Assembly: GCF_033880585.1 (NCBI RefSeq)
Contig: NZ_CP137624.1
Location: 3,896,255 to 3,960,254 of the forward strand
DNA: 64,000 bases
From: Lysinibacillus louembei
Lineage (GTDB): Bacteria; Bacillota; Bacilli; Bacillales_A; Planococcaceae
Reading direction: 5' to 3'
In this document: one piece after another, positions 1 to 9,701 of the stretch
Position numbering within the stretch: position 1 is the stretch's first letter
Layout of the letters: each line of letters opens with the position of its first letter
Position numbers and translations under genes: made by a program
The notes under the pieces: model-generated
The model's database searches: none
What the model saw: the letters and a program-made list of their open reading frames with translations, nothing else
Told to the model about the DNA's origin: nothing

Positions 1-387
1 CATAAATGCAGCAATCGCAATAATAATTTGACCAAGTAATTTTTGTAAAGACGTCAAACCTAAATTGCGCTTGAAAATTACTTTAATGCCATCATCTAAA
101 AAGCCAATCACACCAAAGCCAATTAATACAAGTAACAGCACGACTGTATGTGTTGTAAATAAATTGAAGATATTAGCTGTAACCAATGTAGTCACAATAA
201 TAGCTACTAAGTAAATGATTCCACCCATCGTCGGCGTACCTGCTTTTTTCATATGCGATTGTGGACCTTCTTCTCGAATGCTTTGACCAAACTTCAATCT
301 TCTTAAAAGTGGAATTGCGATAGGTGCTAACACAACCGTTAATATGAATGCTGTTGTTAAAATGGTCAATGTTGTTGCAAGTTTCAT
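1..387 (-). CDS. mraY: Phospho-N-acetylmuramoyl-pentapeptide transferase, N-terminal part (cut by window edge)
   Basis: MraY transfers phospho-MurNAc-pentapeptide to undecaprenyl phosphate to make lipid I at the membrane. About 129 N-terminal residues are visible, starting [17 protein letters not shown] first membrane helix is followed by the family's conserved GTPTMGG segment, and then by a [11 protein letters not shown] stretch with the paired aspartates of the active site. The ATG at 385-387 follows an AAAGGAGAT ribosome binding site. The gene lies directly downstream of spoVD, whereas in B. subtilis murE sits between them. The 3' end lies outside the window. Confidence 0.95.
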   Translation of the reverse strand, partial: MKLATTLTILTTAFILTVVLAPIAIPLLRRLKFGQSIREEGPQSHMKKAGTPTMGGIIYLVAIIVTTLVTANIFNLFTTHTVVLLLVLIGFGVIGFLDDGIKVIFKRNLGLTSLQKLLGQIIIAIAAFM

Positions 388-408
388 GTTAAATCTCCTT
401 TAAGTTCA

Positions 409-2346
409 TCAATGTTCATGTTTTTCTTCTGTTAAATATAAATGTATTGTACCTTGTTGTTCAAGCTTGCTCCCCGCAGAAGGCATTTGCTCAGAAACAA
501 TCGTTCCTTCACCGTGCCATTCAATCGTTAATGGATAATGCTGCTGTACGACTTCATCAACAGTTTGCCCAACAAAATCAGCTACCTCCACCATAATTGG
601 ATCTGTCCAAACCGTTACCTTTTCAATTTGTTCCTTTGACTTTTCAATGCCAACAACTGGTGCAACGTCCTCTATAATTTGCCCAACAATTGGCGCTGCA
701 ATAAGCCCACCAAATTGCAAATGATTTTTCGGATTATCAATTGCTACATAAACGATAATTTCTGGTTTATCTGCTGGAGCGAACCCAATAAATGATACAA
801 TATAATCGCCTTCTTTATATCGTCCATTTTCTACCTTTTGGGCTGTTCCTGTTTTCCCACCTATTCGCAAGCCTTCGCGAAATGCTTGCTTACCAGAGCC
901 CTTTGCAACAACAGACTCTAATGCATGGCGCACTTGCGCTGATGTTTGTTCACTAATAACTTGGCGCTTTGCTTCTGGCGTATGCTCCACGATGACCTCT
1001 CCATCATCTGCAACAATTTTGGATACAACATGTGGCGTGTATAGCGTCCCTCCATTAATAGCAGCCGCTACAGCTTGCATTTGCTGAATCGGTGTCACAG
1101 AAATACCTTGCCCGAAGGATGTTGTCGCATGCTCAACAGGTCCAAAAGCCTTTTCAGAAAATAAAATACCACTTGCCTCACCTGCTATATTTGAGCCTGT
1201 TTTTTGACCAAAGCCAAAATCCTTAATATACTGCAATAGCTTTTGTGATCCAACACGCTGCCCGAGTTCAATAAAGCCTGGGTTACAGGAATTTTGAACA
1301 ACCTCCAAAAATGTTTCATCCTTATGCCCTTCACGCTTCCAGCAACGCAAGCGTGCACCCTCAACCATCGTATAGCCAGGATCGTAAAAGTGATCCTTCT
1401 CCAAATCAACGACTCCTTCTTCTAAAGCAGCGCTCAATGTAATGATTTTAAAGGTAGAGCCTGGCTCATATGTCATGAAAACAGGTAAATTTCGATTGTA
1501 AATTGATGAATCAACTTTTTTAAAGTTGGTCGGGTCATATGTTGGAAAAGAGGATAAGGCTAAAATTTCACCTGTATTTGGATTCATTGCAATGCCAATC
1601 GCTTGATCCGCATCGTAGCGTTGCATTGCTTGCGCTAATTCTCTTTCCATTACTTGCTGTATTGTTAAATCAATCGTTAATTGAACGGTTGCACCCGACT
1701 CCCCCTCTTTCCATTCATCATCGACATGCTCCATCTCCATATTTTTCGCATCTGTAAATAAACGAATGGCAGCATTATTACCTGTCAGCATTTCATTATA
1801 TTCATATTCAATTCCTGCTAAACCCTGGTTATCATAGCCCGTAAAGCCCAGAAATCTTGACAATAATGAACCGTATGGATATTGCCTTACATAATCAACA
1901 CCGCTATATAAACCTTTAATTTTTAACGCCTGTATCGCCTCCACTTGCTCCTCCGTGATGTTTTTCCCTTCTGGTGCTAGCTTCACTAAATACACAGACT
2001 TCTTCATCTTCTCAAGCAATTCTGCCTCACTTGCCTGTAAAATTGGGGCAATCTGCTTTGCAGCAAGCTCCACATTATCATTTTGCTTCGGAATAAAGTA
2101 GAGCGTTGGTGCCAGCTTATTCGTTACAATCACTTCATTTTTCCGATCTACAATATTCCCACGCTCTGTAACAAATGGAATTTCGCGGTCCCAATTTGCC
2201 TTTGCAAGATCCGTTAGCTCATCATGTTGAATAATTTGCACATATACTAATCGTGCAATAATTGCGAGCCCGTATAAAAAAAAGGCGTACACAACAATTT
2301 TCAAGCGCTTTTTTGAAAGCAGTGAAATCCACTTCATTCGACACAC
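409..2346 (-). CDS. spoVD: Class B penicillin-binding protein, SpoVD type (645 aa)
   Basis: A transpeptidase that crosslinks peptidoglycan on the outer face of the membrane. SpoVD proteins act in spore cortex synthesis together with the SEDS protein SpoVE. One N-terminal membrane anchor (about residues 12-32) is followed by a PBP dimerisation region. The transpeptidase domain shows the active-site serine in EPGSTFK, the SCN motif in NSCNPGF, and KTGT in GGKTGTAQK. A single C-terminal PASTA domain covers about the last 60 residues. Length matches B. subtilis SpoVD, and pbpB lies immediately upstream in the same order as in B. subtilis. A vegetative role cannot be excluded from sequence alone. 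Confidence 0.92.
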   Translation of the reverse strand: MCRMKWISLLSKKRLKIVVYAFFLYGLAIIARLVYVQIIQHDELTDLAKANWDREIPFVTERGNIVDRKNEVIVTNKLAPTLYFIPKQNDNVELAAKQIAPILQASEAELLEKMKKSVYLVKLAPEGKNITEEQVEAIQALKIKGLYSGVDYVRQYPYGSLLSRFLGFTGYDNQGLAGIEYEYNEMLTGNNAAIRLFTDAKNMEMEHVDDEWKEGESGATVQLTIDLTIQQVMERELAQAMQRYDADQAIGIAMNPNTGEILALSSFPTYDPTNFKKVDSSIYNRNLPVFMTYEPGSTFKIITLSAALEEGVVDLEKDHFYDPGYTMVEGARLRCWKREGHKDETFLEVVQNSCNPGFIELGQRVGSQKLLQYIKDFGFGQKTGSNIAGEASGILFSEKAFGPVEHATTSFGQGISVTPIQQMQAVAAAINGGTLYTPHVVSKIVADDGEVIVEHTPEAKRQVISEQTSAQVRHALESVVAKGSGKQAFREGLRIGGKTGTAQKVENGRYKEGDYIVSFIGFAPADKPEIIVYVAIDNPKNHLQFGGLIAAPIVGQIIEDVAPVVGIEKSKEQIEKVTVWTDPIMVEVADFVGQTVDEVVQQHYPLTIEWHGEGTIVSEQMPSAGSKLEQQGTIHLYLTEEKHEH

Positions 2347-2409
2347 TCCGTTTTTAACAAAGTATGTACAGAAGTGGACTTCTATTCTAACTATACAAAA
2401 CGAACAACC

Positions 2410-4629
2410 TTAGTCTTGTGGTAATTGCTCGCCGTCTTCGTCAGTGTTTTCCACTTGCGGTGCAAAGCTTTCTTCAGGTGTTTTTAACTTTACAACGATT
2501 GGTGCTGTATCTTGAATAGCGGTATTTTCTGAGACGCTTTGACTATCTACATAGCCCTCACCAACAATTTCAATTGGCAAGCCAGATAACGCTTTATATA
2601 TTAATACATTGCGCAACGACCAACCGATAAATGATGGCAACGTAATCGTTCCCTCCGTCTTTAAAAAGACGATGCTTCCTTTAGCTACCTCAGTATCTTT
2701 TGCAGGGTATTGCTCCACAATTGGTCCACCCTCACCAACAATGACTGGCGTTAAGCCTTGGTTAATAAGGTCTACTTGTACAGTTTCAGCGGATTTTTTT
2801 TCATAATCCGCTAATTTTGTTAGCTCTACCTCAGCACTTTCCTCAGGGTTAATATTAAAATATTTCAAGCTATTTTCCATTACCATTTTAAATACAGCTG
2901 CTGTTGGTTCAGAGCCAACTTCTGTTTCACCAAGCTTTGGTTTTTTCACAGCAATATACATAATAAGCTGTGGGTCCTCTACTGGCGCCATCCCTAAAAA
3001 GGAATACAAATAGTGATTTTTCCCTTCATAATAGCCTCCGCCATGCTCGTTAGCAATTTGTGCAGTTCCTGTTTTTCCGGCAACCTCATAGCCTTCTAGT
3101 GCAAAGCGTTGTGCTGTTCCTTTATCACTCGTTACAGTGGATGCCAAAATTTCCCGCACTTGCTTTGCTGTGTTTGCTGAAACAGGCTGACCTTTGACAA
3201 TTGGCTCATCATCTAAAATCACTTTTCCTGTGCTTGGATCAACAATTTTATCAATGACATATGGCTGCATCATTTTGCCATCATTCGCAATGGCCGTCAT
3301 CCCTTGAATAAGCTGCATTGGTGTTACAGTAGACCCTTGACCAAATGCTGTCGTTACTTTATTAACTGGATATTTAGATAGCAATGTACCTGTTACTTCG
3401 CCAGGCAAGTCAATACCTGTTTTCTGTCCAAAGCCAAAACGATCTAAATAGTCATAAAAAGTATCTGCCCCCATAATGGATAGCATATGTGCCATCCCTG
3501 TATTGGAGGAGCGTTGGATTCCTTCTAAATAGCTAATTTTCCCCCAGCCTACTCGGTTGTGGTCACGAATTTTGCGATCATAAACTACATATTCCCCTGA
3601 CTGAAATTTCGCATTCGGATGCCAGTTACCTGAGTCAACCGCTGCTGCTAATGTGAAAGTTTTCATTGTCGAGCCTGGCTCGATAACATTTTCAATCGTT
3701 TCATTGAGCCAGTTACTTTCTAAGCCTACACGGTCTGCAGGATCAAATGTTGGACGCTGTGACATCGCTAAAATTTCACCTGTTTTAGGATTCGCAACAA
3801 TCGCTGTCATCGATTCAGGATTATATTGCTTGTCCACTTGCGTCATTGCCTCATCTAAAAAGTTTTGAATTGTTTTATCTAATGTTAAGTAAATGTCCGC
3901 ACCGTCTTTTGCGGGCTGAATCATTTTTTCACTATTTGGCAATAAGTAGCCTTTGCGATCGCTCTCATAGGATATTGAGCCAGGTGTACCTGTTAATTGT
4001 TCATTATACGTGTACTCTAGCCCCATTTTCCCAACAGTTTTTATTGTATTATCCTCCTGCTTTTCCTCGACTGCAAAGCCAATTAAATGCGAAGCGAACG
4101 GTCCATTTGGATAATAGCGCTTCGTATCCTTTTCAAAAATAATACCTGACAATCCATGCTCTTCAATTGCTAATTTTGTATCATAGCTAATCTTCCGTCC
4201 TGCCGCACCAAATTCAACCTGATATGGCGTTCTACCATCTGATAGCTTTCTCGTTAAAATTTGATAAATCTCTTGTTCATCCATTTCAATGTATTGCGCT
4301 AATATTTTTGCTGTTTCTGCTGGATCGACAACATGAACAGGCTCTTTTGAATTTTTAGATGCATCTTCATTAACAACTGCGACAAGCTTATATGCTAAAG
4401 TGTCTTCAGCAATAACATTGTCATTACGATCTAAAATACGCCCTCGATTTGCTGCAAGATGCACCTCTCGTGCATATTTAGCAGCAGCCTCCGCCTGTAA
4501 TGAATAGCCATTTACTTCACTAGCCGTTTGTAAATGGACTATCCGCCAAAATAATAACAAAAAGAGCCCTCCATATAGTAAAAACATCAGGAAGGCTCCT
4601 TTTTGGAAACGAAATGTACTCTTTTTCAT
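2410..4629 (-). CDS. pbpB: Penicillin-binding protein 2B, division transpeptidase (739 aa)
   Basis: The septal transpeptidase that works with FtsW, FtsL and DivIB/DivIC. An N-terminal membrane helix (about residues 12-30) is followed by the dimerisation domain and the transpeptidase domain. The catalytic motifs are EPGSTMK, SSNTG and AGKTGTAQI. Two PASTA repeats follow, near residues 590-635 and 637-700, and the acidic tail ends EDGEQLPQD. The start codon overlaps the ftsL stop by 4 bases, which suggests translational coupling. It differs from the following SpoVD-type gene in having two PASTA domains and a longer tail, the same contrast seen between PBP2B and SpoVD in B. subtilis. Confidence 0.95.
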   Translation of the reverse strand: MKKSTFRFQKGAFLMFLLYGGLFLLLFWRIVHLQTASEVNGYSLQAEAAAKYAREVHLAANRGRILDRNDNVIAEDTLAYKLVAVVNEDASKNSKEPVHVVDPAETAKILAQYIEMDEQEIYQILTRKLSDGRTPYQVEFGAAGRKISYDTKLAIEEHGLSGIIFEKDTKRYYPNGPFASHLIGFAVEEKQEDNTIKTVGKMGLEYTYNEQLTGTPGSISYESDRKGYLLPNSEKMIQPAKDGADIYLTLDKTIQNFLDEAMTQVDKQYNPESMTAIVANPKTGEILAMSQRPTFDPADRVGLESNWLNETIENVIEPGSTMKTFTLAAAVDSGNWHPNAKFQSGEYVVYDRKIRDHNRVGWGKISYLEGIQRSSNTGMAHMLSIMGADTFYDYLDRFGFGQKTGIDLPGEVTGTLLSKYPVNKVTTAFGQGSTVTPMQLIQGMTAIANDGKMMQPYVIDKIVDPSTGKVILDDEPIVKGQPVSANTAKQVREILASTVTSDKGTAQRFALEGYEVAGKTGTAQIANEHGGGYYEGKNHYLYSFLGMAPVEDPQLIMYIAVKKPKLGETEVGSEPTAAVFKMVMENSLKYFNINPEESAEVELTKLADYEKKSAETVQVDLINQGLTPVIVGEGGPIVEQYPAKDTEVAKGSIVFLKTEGTITLPSFIGWSLRNVLIYKALSGLPIEIVGEGYVDSQSVSENTAIQDTAPIVVKLKTPEESFAPQVENTDEDGEQLPQD

Positions 4630-5003
4630 TCTCCCGGCACTACCTTTACATTTTTCTCGTTAAGAGTTAAACCGAGTTCTTGTGCTCTTTTCAAAATTCG
4701 TTCATAAGCCGACAACTCACTAACCTGCACTTTCAAACCTACATTTTGATTCGCAATTTCAGATATTTCTTTTTCGATTTGCTGTATTTCCATACTTGTT
4801 GTTTGAATTTTACTTTGTGTATGTAGGATTGCAACTGCCATAATTGCTACTACTACTAAAAATAACATGTATAAAAACTTTTCTCGTTTAGAAATAAATG
4901 CTTTGCTCTTTTTATAGTTCGGTTTCTTGCTAGGCTGCTGTGGTGGTTGTGGTGATACTGCAGGTTGTTGGATATACGGTTGTTGTCTTACACGTACTGC
5001 CAT
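4626..5003 (-). CDS. ftsL: Cell division protein FtsL (125 aa)
   Basis: A bitopic divisome protein that links the FtsQ/DivIB-DivIC complex to FtsW and PBP2B. The N-terminal cytoplasmic tail (about 45 residues) is rich in Pro, Gln and Lys. One membrane helix follows (about 43-62, FLYMLFLVVVAIMAVAIL), and the external part is predicted coiled coil (heptad-like IEKEISEIANQNVGLKVQVS). Family identity rests mainly on this architecture and on the position between rsmH and pbpB, because FtsL sequences are poorly conserved. It overlaps pbpB by 4 bases. Confidence 0.9.
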   Translation of the reverse strand: MAVRVRQQPYIQQPAVSPQPPQQPSKKPNYKKSKAFISKREKFLYMLFLVVVAIMAVAILHTQSKIQTTSMEIQQIEKEISEIANQNVGLKVQVSELSAYERILKRAQELGLTLNEKNVKVVPGE

Positions 5004-5018
5004 CGTCAGCCACTTCCC

Positions 5019-5957
5019 TTATTGATTAATTTTTTCAGCGATACGAAGCTTCGCTGAACGTGAACGGTTATTAGCCTCTAGCTCCTCTTCTGTCGGAACA
5101 ATTGGCTTTTTCGTAATTAATTTTAGCCTTGGCTTCATATTATCTGGAATAATCGGTAAACCTGGCGGCAATTCCGGTAATGAAGAAGCCTCTTTAAATA
5201 TCGTTTTGCAAAGACGATCCTCTAATGAGTGGAATGTAATAACGCTAACTCGTCCACCAATCGCCAATAGGTCTATCGCATCCACGATAGAGTCCTCAGC
5301 TACTCCAAGCTCATCATTGACAGCAATGCGAATCGCTTGAAATACGCGCTTTGCAGGATGTCCTCCTGTACGACGAGCAGCCGCAGGAATTCCTTCTTTA
5401 ATTAATTCTACTAATTGCCCTGTCGTTTCAATTGGGGCAGTTTTACGTGCCGCTTCAATTTTGCGGGCAATTTGCTTTGAAAACTTTTCTTCACCATAGC
5501 GGAAGAAAATCCTCACTAAATCCTCGTATGACCATTCATTCACTACATGGAATGCTGTTAATTCAGCAGTTTGATCCATGCGCATATCAAGCGGGGCATC
5601 ATGATGATAGCTAAAGCCTCTCTCTGGTGTATCCAATTGTGGGGAAGATACGCCTAGATCATATAAAATTCCATCCACTTGTTGAATATTTAGTGCATAT
5701 AGCTCGTCCTTTAAATATCTAAAATTTGAATGGACAAACGTCACACGATCTAAATAATCGGCTAATCGCACCTTTGCATTATTAATTGCTATCGTATCTT
5801 GGTCAAAACATATAAGCCTTCCATTCGGAGACAGCTGCTGTACGAGGTATTCGCTATGACCAGCGCCACCTAATGTGCAGTCTACATATACCCCATCTGG
5901 ATTGATGTTCAATCCATCAACCGTCTCCTTCAATAATACAGTTGTATGATTGAACAT
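5019..5957 (-). CDS. rsmH: 16S rRNA (cytosine-1402-N4)-methyltransferase (312 aa)
   Basis: An S-adenosylmethionine-dependent methyltransferase that modifies N4 of C1402 in the ribosomal P site. The opening [11 protein letters not shown] and the SAM-binding loop [13 protein letters not shown] are diagnostic. The C-terminal [12 protein letters not shown] and [10 protein letters not shown] motifs are also present. Length is normal. It is the second gene of the mraZ operon, 21 bases after mraZ and 15 bases before ftsL. Confidence 0.97.
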   Translation of the reverse strand: MFNHTTVLLKETVDGLNINPDGVYVDCTLGGAGHSEYLVQQLSPNGRLICFDQDTIAINNAKVRLADYLDRVTFVHSNFRYLKDELYALNIQQVDGILYDLGVSSPQLDTPERGFSYHHDAPLDMRMDQTAELTAFHVVNEWSYEDLVRIFFRYGEEKFSKQIARKIEAARKTAPIETTGQLVELIKEGIPAAARRTGGHPAKRVFQAIRIAVNDELGVAEDSIVDAIDLLAIGGRVSVITFHSLEDRLCKTIFKEASSLPELPPGLPIIPDNMKPRLKLITKKPIVPTEEELEANNRSRSAKLRIAEKINQ

Positions 5958-5978
5958 AGTCTTTACTCCTTCAAAGCT

Positions 5979-6410
5979 TTAAAAATCAAAGCCTATCATA
6001 TTTTCTGCTATTTCGTTAAATGATGCTTCAGATTCATCATAATATGTGTCCCAAGCTTCCTTCGCCCAAATTTCTATCCTACTTGATACACCTAATACAA
6101 CACATTCTTTTTCAAGATTTGCATATTGGATTAATGTAGCTGGAATATTGATGCGACCTTGCTTATCCAATTCAACCTCCGTTGCACCTGAAAAGAAGAA
6201 ACGCGCAAATGCACGAGCATCCTTTTTCGTCATCGGTAGGTTCTTTAATTTTTCTTCAAGCTTTCGCCATTCATCCATAGGGTATCCAAAAATACAGTTG
6301 TCCAATCCGCGTGTAATAACAAACGTTTCACCTAGTGATTCTCGAAATTTCGAAGGCACTATGAGACGTCCTTTTACATCGACGGAATGTACGTATTCCC
6401 CCATGAACAT
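5979..6410 (-). CDS. mraZ: MraZ transcriptional regulator of the division/cell-wall operon (143 aa)
   Basis: A DNA-binding protein with two SpoVT/AbrB-like swapped-hairpin domains that represses its own dcw operon. It opens [16 protein letters not shown] and carries the second-half signature [19 protein letters not shown]. The ATG at 6408-6410 is preferred over an upstream in-frame GTG at 6419. It gives the family-standard N-terminus and sits correctly behind GGGGTGAG. First gene of the operon mraZ-rsmH-ftsL-pbpB-spoVD-mraY. Confidence 0.96.
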   Translation of the reverse strand: MFMGEYVHSVDVKGRLIVPSKFRESLGETFVITRGLDNCIFGYPMDEWRKLEEKLKNLPMTKKDARAFARFFFSGATEVELDKQGRINIPATLIQYANLEKECVVLGVSSRIEIWAKEAWDTYYDESEASFNEIAENMIGFDF

Positions 6411-6418
6411 GCTACTCA

Positions 6419-6480
6419 CCCCACTTTACTAATAAATGTACCACAAGCCCCCACTTTTCACCACCCATTCCTCCCATTTC
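6419..6480 (-). promoter_or_regulatory. Candidate MraZ-binding repeats upstream of mraZ
   Basis: Read on the minus strand, the leader contains four GTGGG/ATGGG-type repeats within about 60 bases: near 6476-6480, 6464-6468, 6449-6456 and 6419-6426. The last two are AAAAGTGGGG and AAAGTGGGG. MraZ proteins are known to bind short direct repeats with a GTGG/TGGG core next to their own start. The spacing here is irregular, so assignment as an operator is inference. The last repeat overlaps the mraZ ribosome binding site. Confidence 0.5.
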
Positions 6481-6550
6481 TTGTACTATAATAAGAAATT
6501 ACGTAAATAGACCTTGCTTTCCTAGGGGTGAATGATAATATAAGCATACT

Positions 6551-6582
6551 AAAAAGCTATTCCTTAAAAGAAATAGCTTTTT
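6551..6582 (-). terminator. Rho-independent terminator after bshC
   Basis: An 11-bp perfect stem (6551-6561 with 6572-6582) with a 10-base loop ends in a run of T on the minus strand. It lies 5 bases beyond the bshC stop and separates bshC from the mraZ operon promoter region. Confidence 0.85.
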
Positions 6583-6586
6583 GGTC

Positions 6587-8203
6587 TCAAATCATTATAC
6601 AATTATGTCGGAACGAAGGGACTAAATTTAGTTCAATAAGACTATCTATTAAAGTCGAACCATATAGGTTTAAATACTGATACGGATTAAATAAGCGTTC
6701 TTGCAAATTATTATTAGGGAAAAGCTCTGTTAACAACAAATCAAATTGCTTTATTTTCACATCATGCTTCTGCAATATTTCTTGTTCAATCTTAGAAGCC
6801 AAATAATCAAATTGCATACAATGATATTGCTTATTTTTTTCTACAATATTATGCAGGTTTAATTGCTGACCATCTAAATAGTGCTCAAGCTCCTCATAGT
6901 GTGCAAGTAATTGCTGCTGCATTTGAGCAATTTTCTCTTTTACCTGCTCGTCTTGCACTTGCTCAATAAAGCGATTTTTTAATTGCTCCACCTTGCCTTC
7001 CATAACATTAAGCACCGTTAAATTATGCTGTGTCAACAAAGGCTGTACAGCGCGCGATACTAATGTAATATTTAATCTCGGAGCAAAGATCGGCATTTGT
7101 AATTCCAATAAGGAAAAGGCTGGCTTTAGTGTTGCCCAATAGGCTAATTCCCCAGGCCCCCCTACAAAAGCTAGTACAGGAATTGTCATTTCTTGCATTA
7201 ATGGGCGTGTCACCACATTATTGCTTAATTTTTCAGGCGTTTGTTGCGCCACTTCCAGTAGCTGCTCCTTTGTCAGTTTGATATGACCTAGTGTATTTGT
7301 AAAATAGCCATCCTTACGCTCTAGTAAAAAACGTTCTCCCTCTTGTACGAAAAATAGATTGGCATTGCTTGCTGTTGCTTCAATAGGTTTGCCATAGCCC
7401 GCCTGATTGAATGCCTCCTCCTGTAAAACAACTCCTTGCGCAATTTCCTCATTGCGCTCTATTAATCTCACAAAAAATTTAGCTTCATATTGTCGGAATG
7501 CTGAAAATGCTGCATCTAACATCAGCAAGCCGTGCTTTGCAAATAGCTCATTCATCAACGCTGTGAAGAAGTCTGTAAATGTTGTGCTCGTTTGCAAGTG
7601 CATTAATACATTATGTAGTAAATCTTTTGTATGGGCAGTTTCGCCAAAGTCCGCAAAAACGGTACGTACAAATTGTTCCATCTCTTCTTTATTAATTGCT
7701 GTTGTCGATGCCATCGTTTTACGCTTTGAACGCTCTTTATAAGCGCGCTTTTTTAACGTTGCATCTACAGCTGTATACGTGTGGTTAATTTCCTCAATAT
7801 CGTGATCCTCACCAGCAATCCAAAATAACGGTACAACAGGTTTACCAAGCTTTTCACGTTGTTCCTTTGCTAGTAAAATAACCGAAATCGCCTTATGCAC
7901 TGAATATAAAGGTCCTGTTAATAAACCAGCTTGTTGCCCCCCAACAACGACAAAGGCACCTGCCGCTAGCTCATCTAAATGATGCTTGCTTGCCTCTGAT
8001 AAGCCAAATGGTGTCATATATAACTGAATAATTTTGCTTAATTGCGCTGTATCATATGTTTTTGTTGCTAAATATTGTGCCCGTGCTTGAAAGGCATCTT
8101 CATTGAATGCATAATCAAAAAAGTCGTGTATCGTAGATTGCTCATTCCAATACTGTGCCAATATTTCATTTTGTACTGGTAAAACGTTTTGTTCCAGCTT
8201 CAT
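6587..8203 (-). CDS. bshC: Bacillithiol biosynthesis cysteine-adding enzyme (538 aa)
   Basis: BshC adds cysteine to GlcN-malate in the last step of synthesis of bacillithiol, the low-molecular-weight thiol of Bacillales. The protein has the family length (about 540). It shows the nucleotide-binding-fold core VVVGGQQAGLLTGPLYS near residue 87, WIAGEDHDIEEIN near 128, and a long coiled coil toward the C-terminus (about 400-470). The position next to mraZ matches the yllA/bshC location in B. subtilis. The start MKLEQ follows GAGAGGG at a normal distance. Confidence 0.96.
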   Translation of the reverse strand: MKLEQNVLPVQNEILAQYWNEQSTIHDFFDYAFNEDAFQARAQYLATKTYDTAQLSKIIQLYMTPFGLSEASKHHLDELAAGAFVVVGGQQAGLLTGPLYSVHKAISVILLAKEQREKLGKPVVPLFWIAGEDHDIEEINHTYTAVDATLKKRAYKERSKRKTMASTTAINKEEMEQFVRTVFADFGETAHTKDLLHNVLMHLQTSTTFTDFFTALMNELFAKHGLLMLDAAFSAFRQYEAKFFVRLIERNEEIAQGVVLQEEAFNQAGYGKPIEATASNANLFFVQEGERFLLERKDGYFTNTLGHIKLTKEQLLEVAQQTPEKLSNNVVTRPLMQEMTIPVLAFVGGPGELAYWATLKPAFSLLELQMPIFAPRLNITLVSRAVQPLLTQHNLTVLNVMEGKVEQLKNRFIEQVQDEQVKEKIAQMQQQLLAHYEELEHYLDGQQLNLHNIVEKNKQYHCMQFDYLASKIEQEILQKHDVKIKQFDLLLTELFPNNNLQERLFNPYQYLNLYGSTLIDSLIELNLVPSFRHNCIMI

Positions 8204-8297
8204 TATTCAAACCCTCTCTATCCCTTACTATCTTCTAAAATGATATGCCAACTTACTACATTGTAAACGTTCTGTCGCATTTCGAAAAAGAATTTGC

Positions 8298-8687
8298 TTA
8301 CATCGCGACATACTCCAGTACGTTTAGTGTGAGCCCTGCAATGAAAATGAAAAAATAACTTACGCTCAATAATATAAAATAAACACGCCATATTTTTTTT
8401 AACAGTTGTGGTACCGCAATTTCTTTTTTTGTTCGCCAATCAATATATGTAAAGGTAATGGCAATAAAAATAGCCATTATAATAAGCGGAATAACAATGG
8501 AAACCTTCCAAATGCTTGCAACAGCCATTGGCACTGAGAAAAAGAGTAAAAATGTTGCTACATCTGCCGCAAAACCAAATGCTTTTGTGCTGTTTAAGCG
8601 CATTTTACGGCATATAAAATAAGTGATAAAAAGTGCTATTAAGGGACAAATAATAATAATCGCTATTAAAAAAGATAAAAACTTCAC
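8298..8687 (-). CDS. DUF3397 family integral membrane protein (129 aa)
   Basis: A small protein with four predicted membrane helices: about residues 3-25, 38-60, 66-83 and 100-122. It is often encoded between the panE-like gene and bshC in Bacillales, and its function is unknown. Its start overlaps the end of the panE-like gene by 4 bases, so the two are probably translated from one message. Family assignment comes from context and topology. Confidence 0.75.
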   Translation of the reverse strand: MKFLSFLIAIIIICPLIALFITYFICRKMRLNSTKAFGFAADVATFLLFFSVPMAVASIWKVSIVIPLIIMAIFIAITFTYIDWRTKKEIAVPQLLKKIWRVYFILLSVSYFFIFIAGLTLNVLEYVAM

Positions 8688-9589
8688 ATTTTTTCACCGC
8701 TCTCCTCTATTGCTAACAGTAGATAGTATAACACGCTTAGTGTTGGTACATCTGCTCCTATTTTTTTCGCTCTTTGAATAACTGCTCCGACAATCGTATC
8801 AATTTCAGTTTTTCGTCCAGCTTGTCTATCTGCAAGCATTGAAGAAATATTTTCAGCTGTCCGTTCACATAATTGATAAACAGCTTGAAACGGAAATTTT
8901 TGCTGCATTTCAGGAAATGCCTGCATTAATTCTTGATACAGCTGCTGTAATAAATGATACGCATGTGTATTTTGAATCAATTGCCCATTCCTTACCTGCA
9001 AAAGAGCTGTAAGCGGGTTGACGAAGCAATTGAGCAAAGCTTTTTCCAACAGCATTTGCTCCGCATCTGGCTGCTGCTCTATGAAAAACCTTTCGTTACT
9101 AGCCGCTTCAAAAGCTTTAATAATGGCTTCATTCCCTCGACCTATAGCTAATTTTAATACACCTAACCCTCGTTGATAAACAGTCGTTTCATTTATTTTC
9201 TCTGCACCAAACTGCGCTGAACCGAACATAATATTAGTTTGCTTTAATGTTAACGCTTGCTCATAATGAAGCAAGCCGTTTTGCATAAACAACAGCGAAA
9301 CATTTTCTAATTTTTTTAATGTAGGAAATAGTGTTTGCAATGCATTATACTTCGTTGCCACAATCACAATGGCTCCACCCTCAACCTGCAATTGCTGCTC
9401 GGTAATTGCCGCAACATCAAATTTTTGTGGTTGCCCATTGACATTAAAACGCGTAATACCATCCTTACAAATTTCTATCGCCTGCTCCTCACGTCGCGTC
9501 ACAATTGTTACTGGATAATGTGCCTCGCTTAAAAAGCTTGCCATTAACAAACCAACAGCACCAGCGCCAATTACATAAATACGCTCCAT
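8684..9589 (-). CDS. 2-dehydropantoate 2-reductase family protein (301 aa)
   Basis: The family reduces ketopantoate to pantoate with NADPH in pantothenate/CoA synthesis. The N-terminal Rossmann motif is YVIGAGAVGLLMASFL. The catalytic-domain elements are KALLNCFVNPLTALL (conserved Lys and Asn near residues 188-193) and a C-terminal helical domain with the ETEIDTIVGAVI motif. This is the counterpart of B. subtilis ylbQ, one of several PanE-like proteins in Bacillales, so the physiological substrate is not certain. Coupled to the DUF3397 gene. Confidence 0.85.
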   Translation of the reverse strand: MERIYVIGAGAVGLLMASFLSEAHYPVTIVTRREEQAIEICKDGITRFNVNGQPQKFDVAAITEQQLQVEGGAIVIVATKYNALQTLFPTLKKLENVSLLFMQNGLLHYEQALTLKQTNIMFGSAQFGAEKINETTVYQRGLGVLKLAIGRGNEAIIKAFEAASNERFFIEQQPDAEQMLLEKALLNCFVNPLTALLQVRNGQLIQNTHAYHLLQQLYQELMQAFPEMQQKFPFQAVYQLCERTAENISSMLADRQAGRKTEIDTIVGAVIQRAKKIGADVPTLSVLYYLLLAIEESGEKM

Positions 9590-9627
9590 ACGCTCACCAT
9601 CTTTTGTAGTAAATTTTCAGAATTGTT

Positions 9628-9643
9628 TGTGTGCCTGGCACTC
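9628..9643 (+). repeat. Left copy of a 16-bp inverted repeat bracketing a metabolic gene block
   Basis: The sequence TGTGTGCCTGGCACTC occurs here and as its exact reverse complement at 12941-12956. Each copy is itself built around a small GTGCC/GGCAC palindrome. The two copies enclose the carboxylase, biotin carrier, rsfA and enoyl-CoA hydratase genes. Confidence 0.8.
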
Positions 9644-9645
9644 AA

Positions 9646-9691
9646 AAAACTGCTCTTACTAGTCATTATACATGACTTTCAGAGCAGTTTT
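9646..9691 (-). terminator. Rho-independent terminator after the carboxylase gene
   Basis: An 11-bp stem (9646-9656 with 9681-9691) is followed by a T run on the minus strand. It lies 11 bases past the carboxyltransferase stop and upstream of the panE-like gene. Confidence 0.85.
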
Positions 9692-9701
9692 CATTGTAAG
9701 G

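Noticed and set aside
8218..8439. Minus-strand frame overlapping the DUF3397 gene's 3' end
   Set aside because: Different frame from the DUF3397 gene, low-complexity, and unsupported by a start site.
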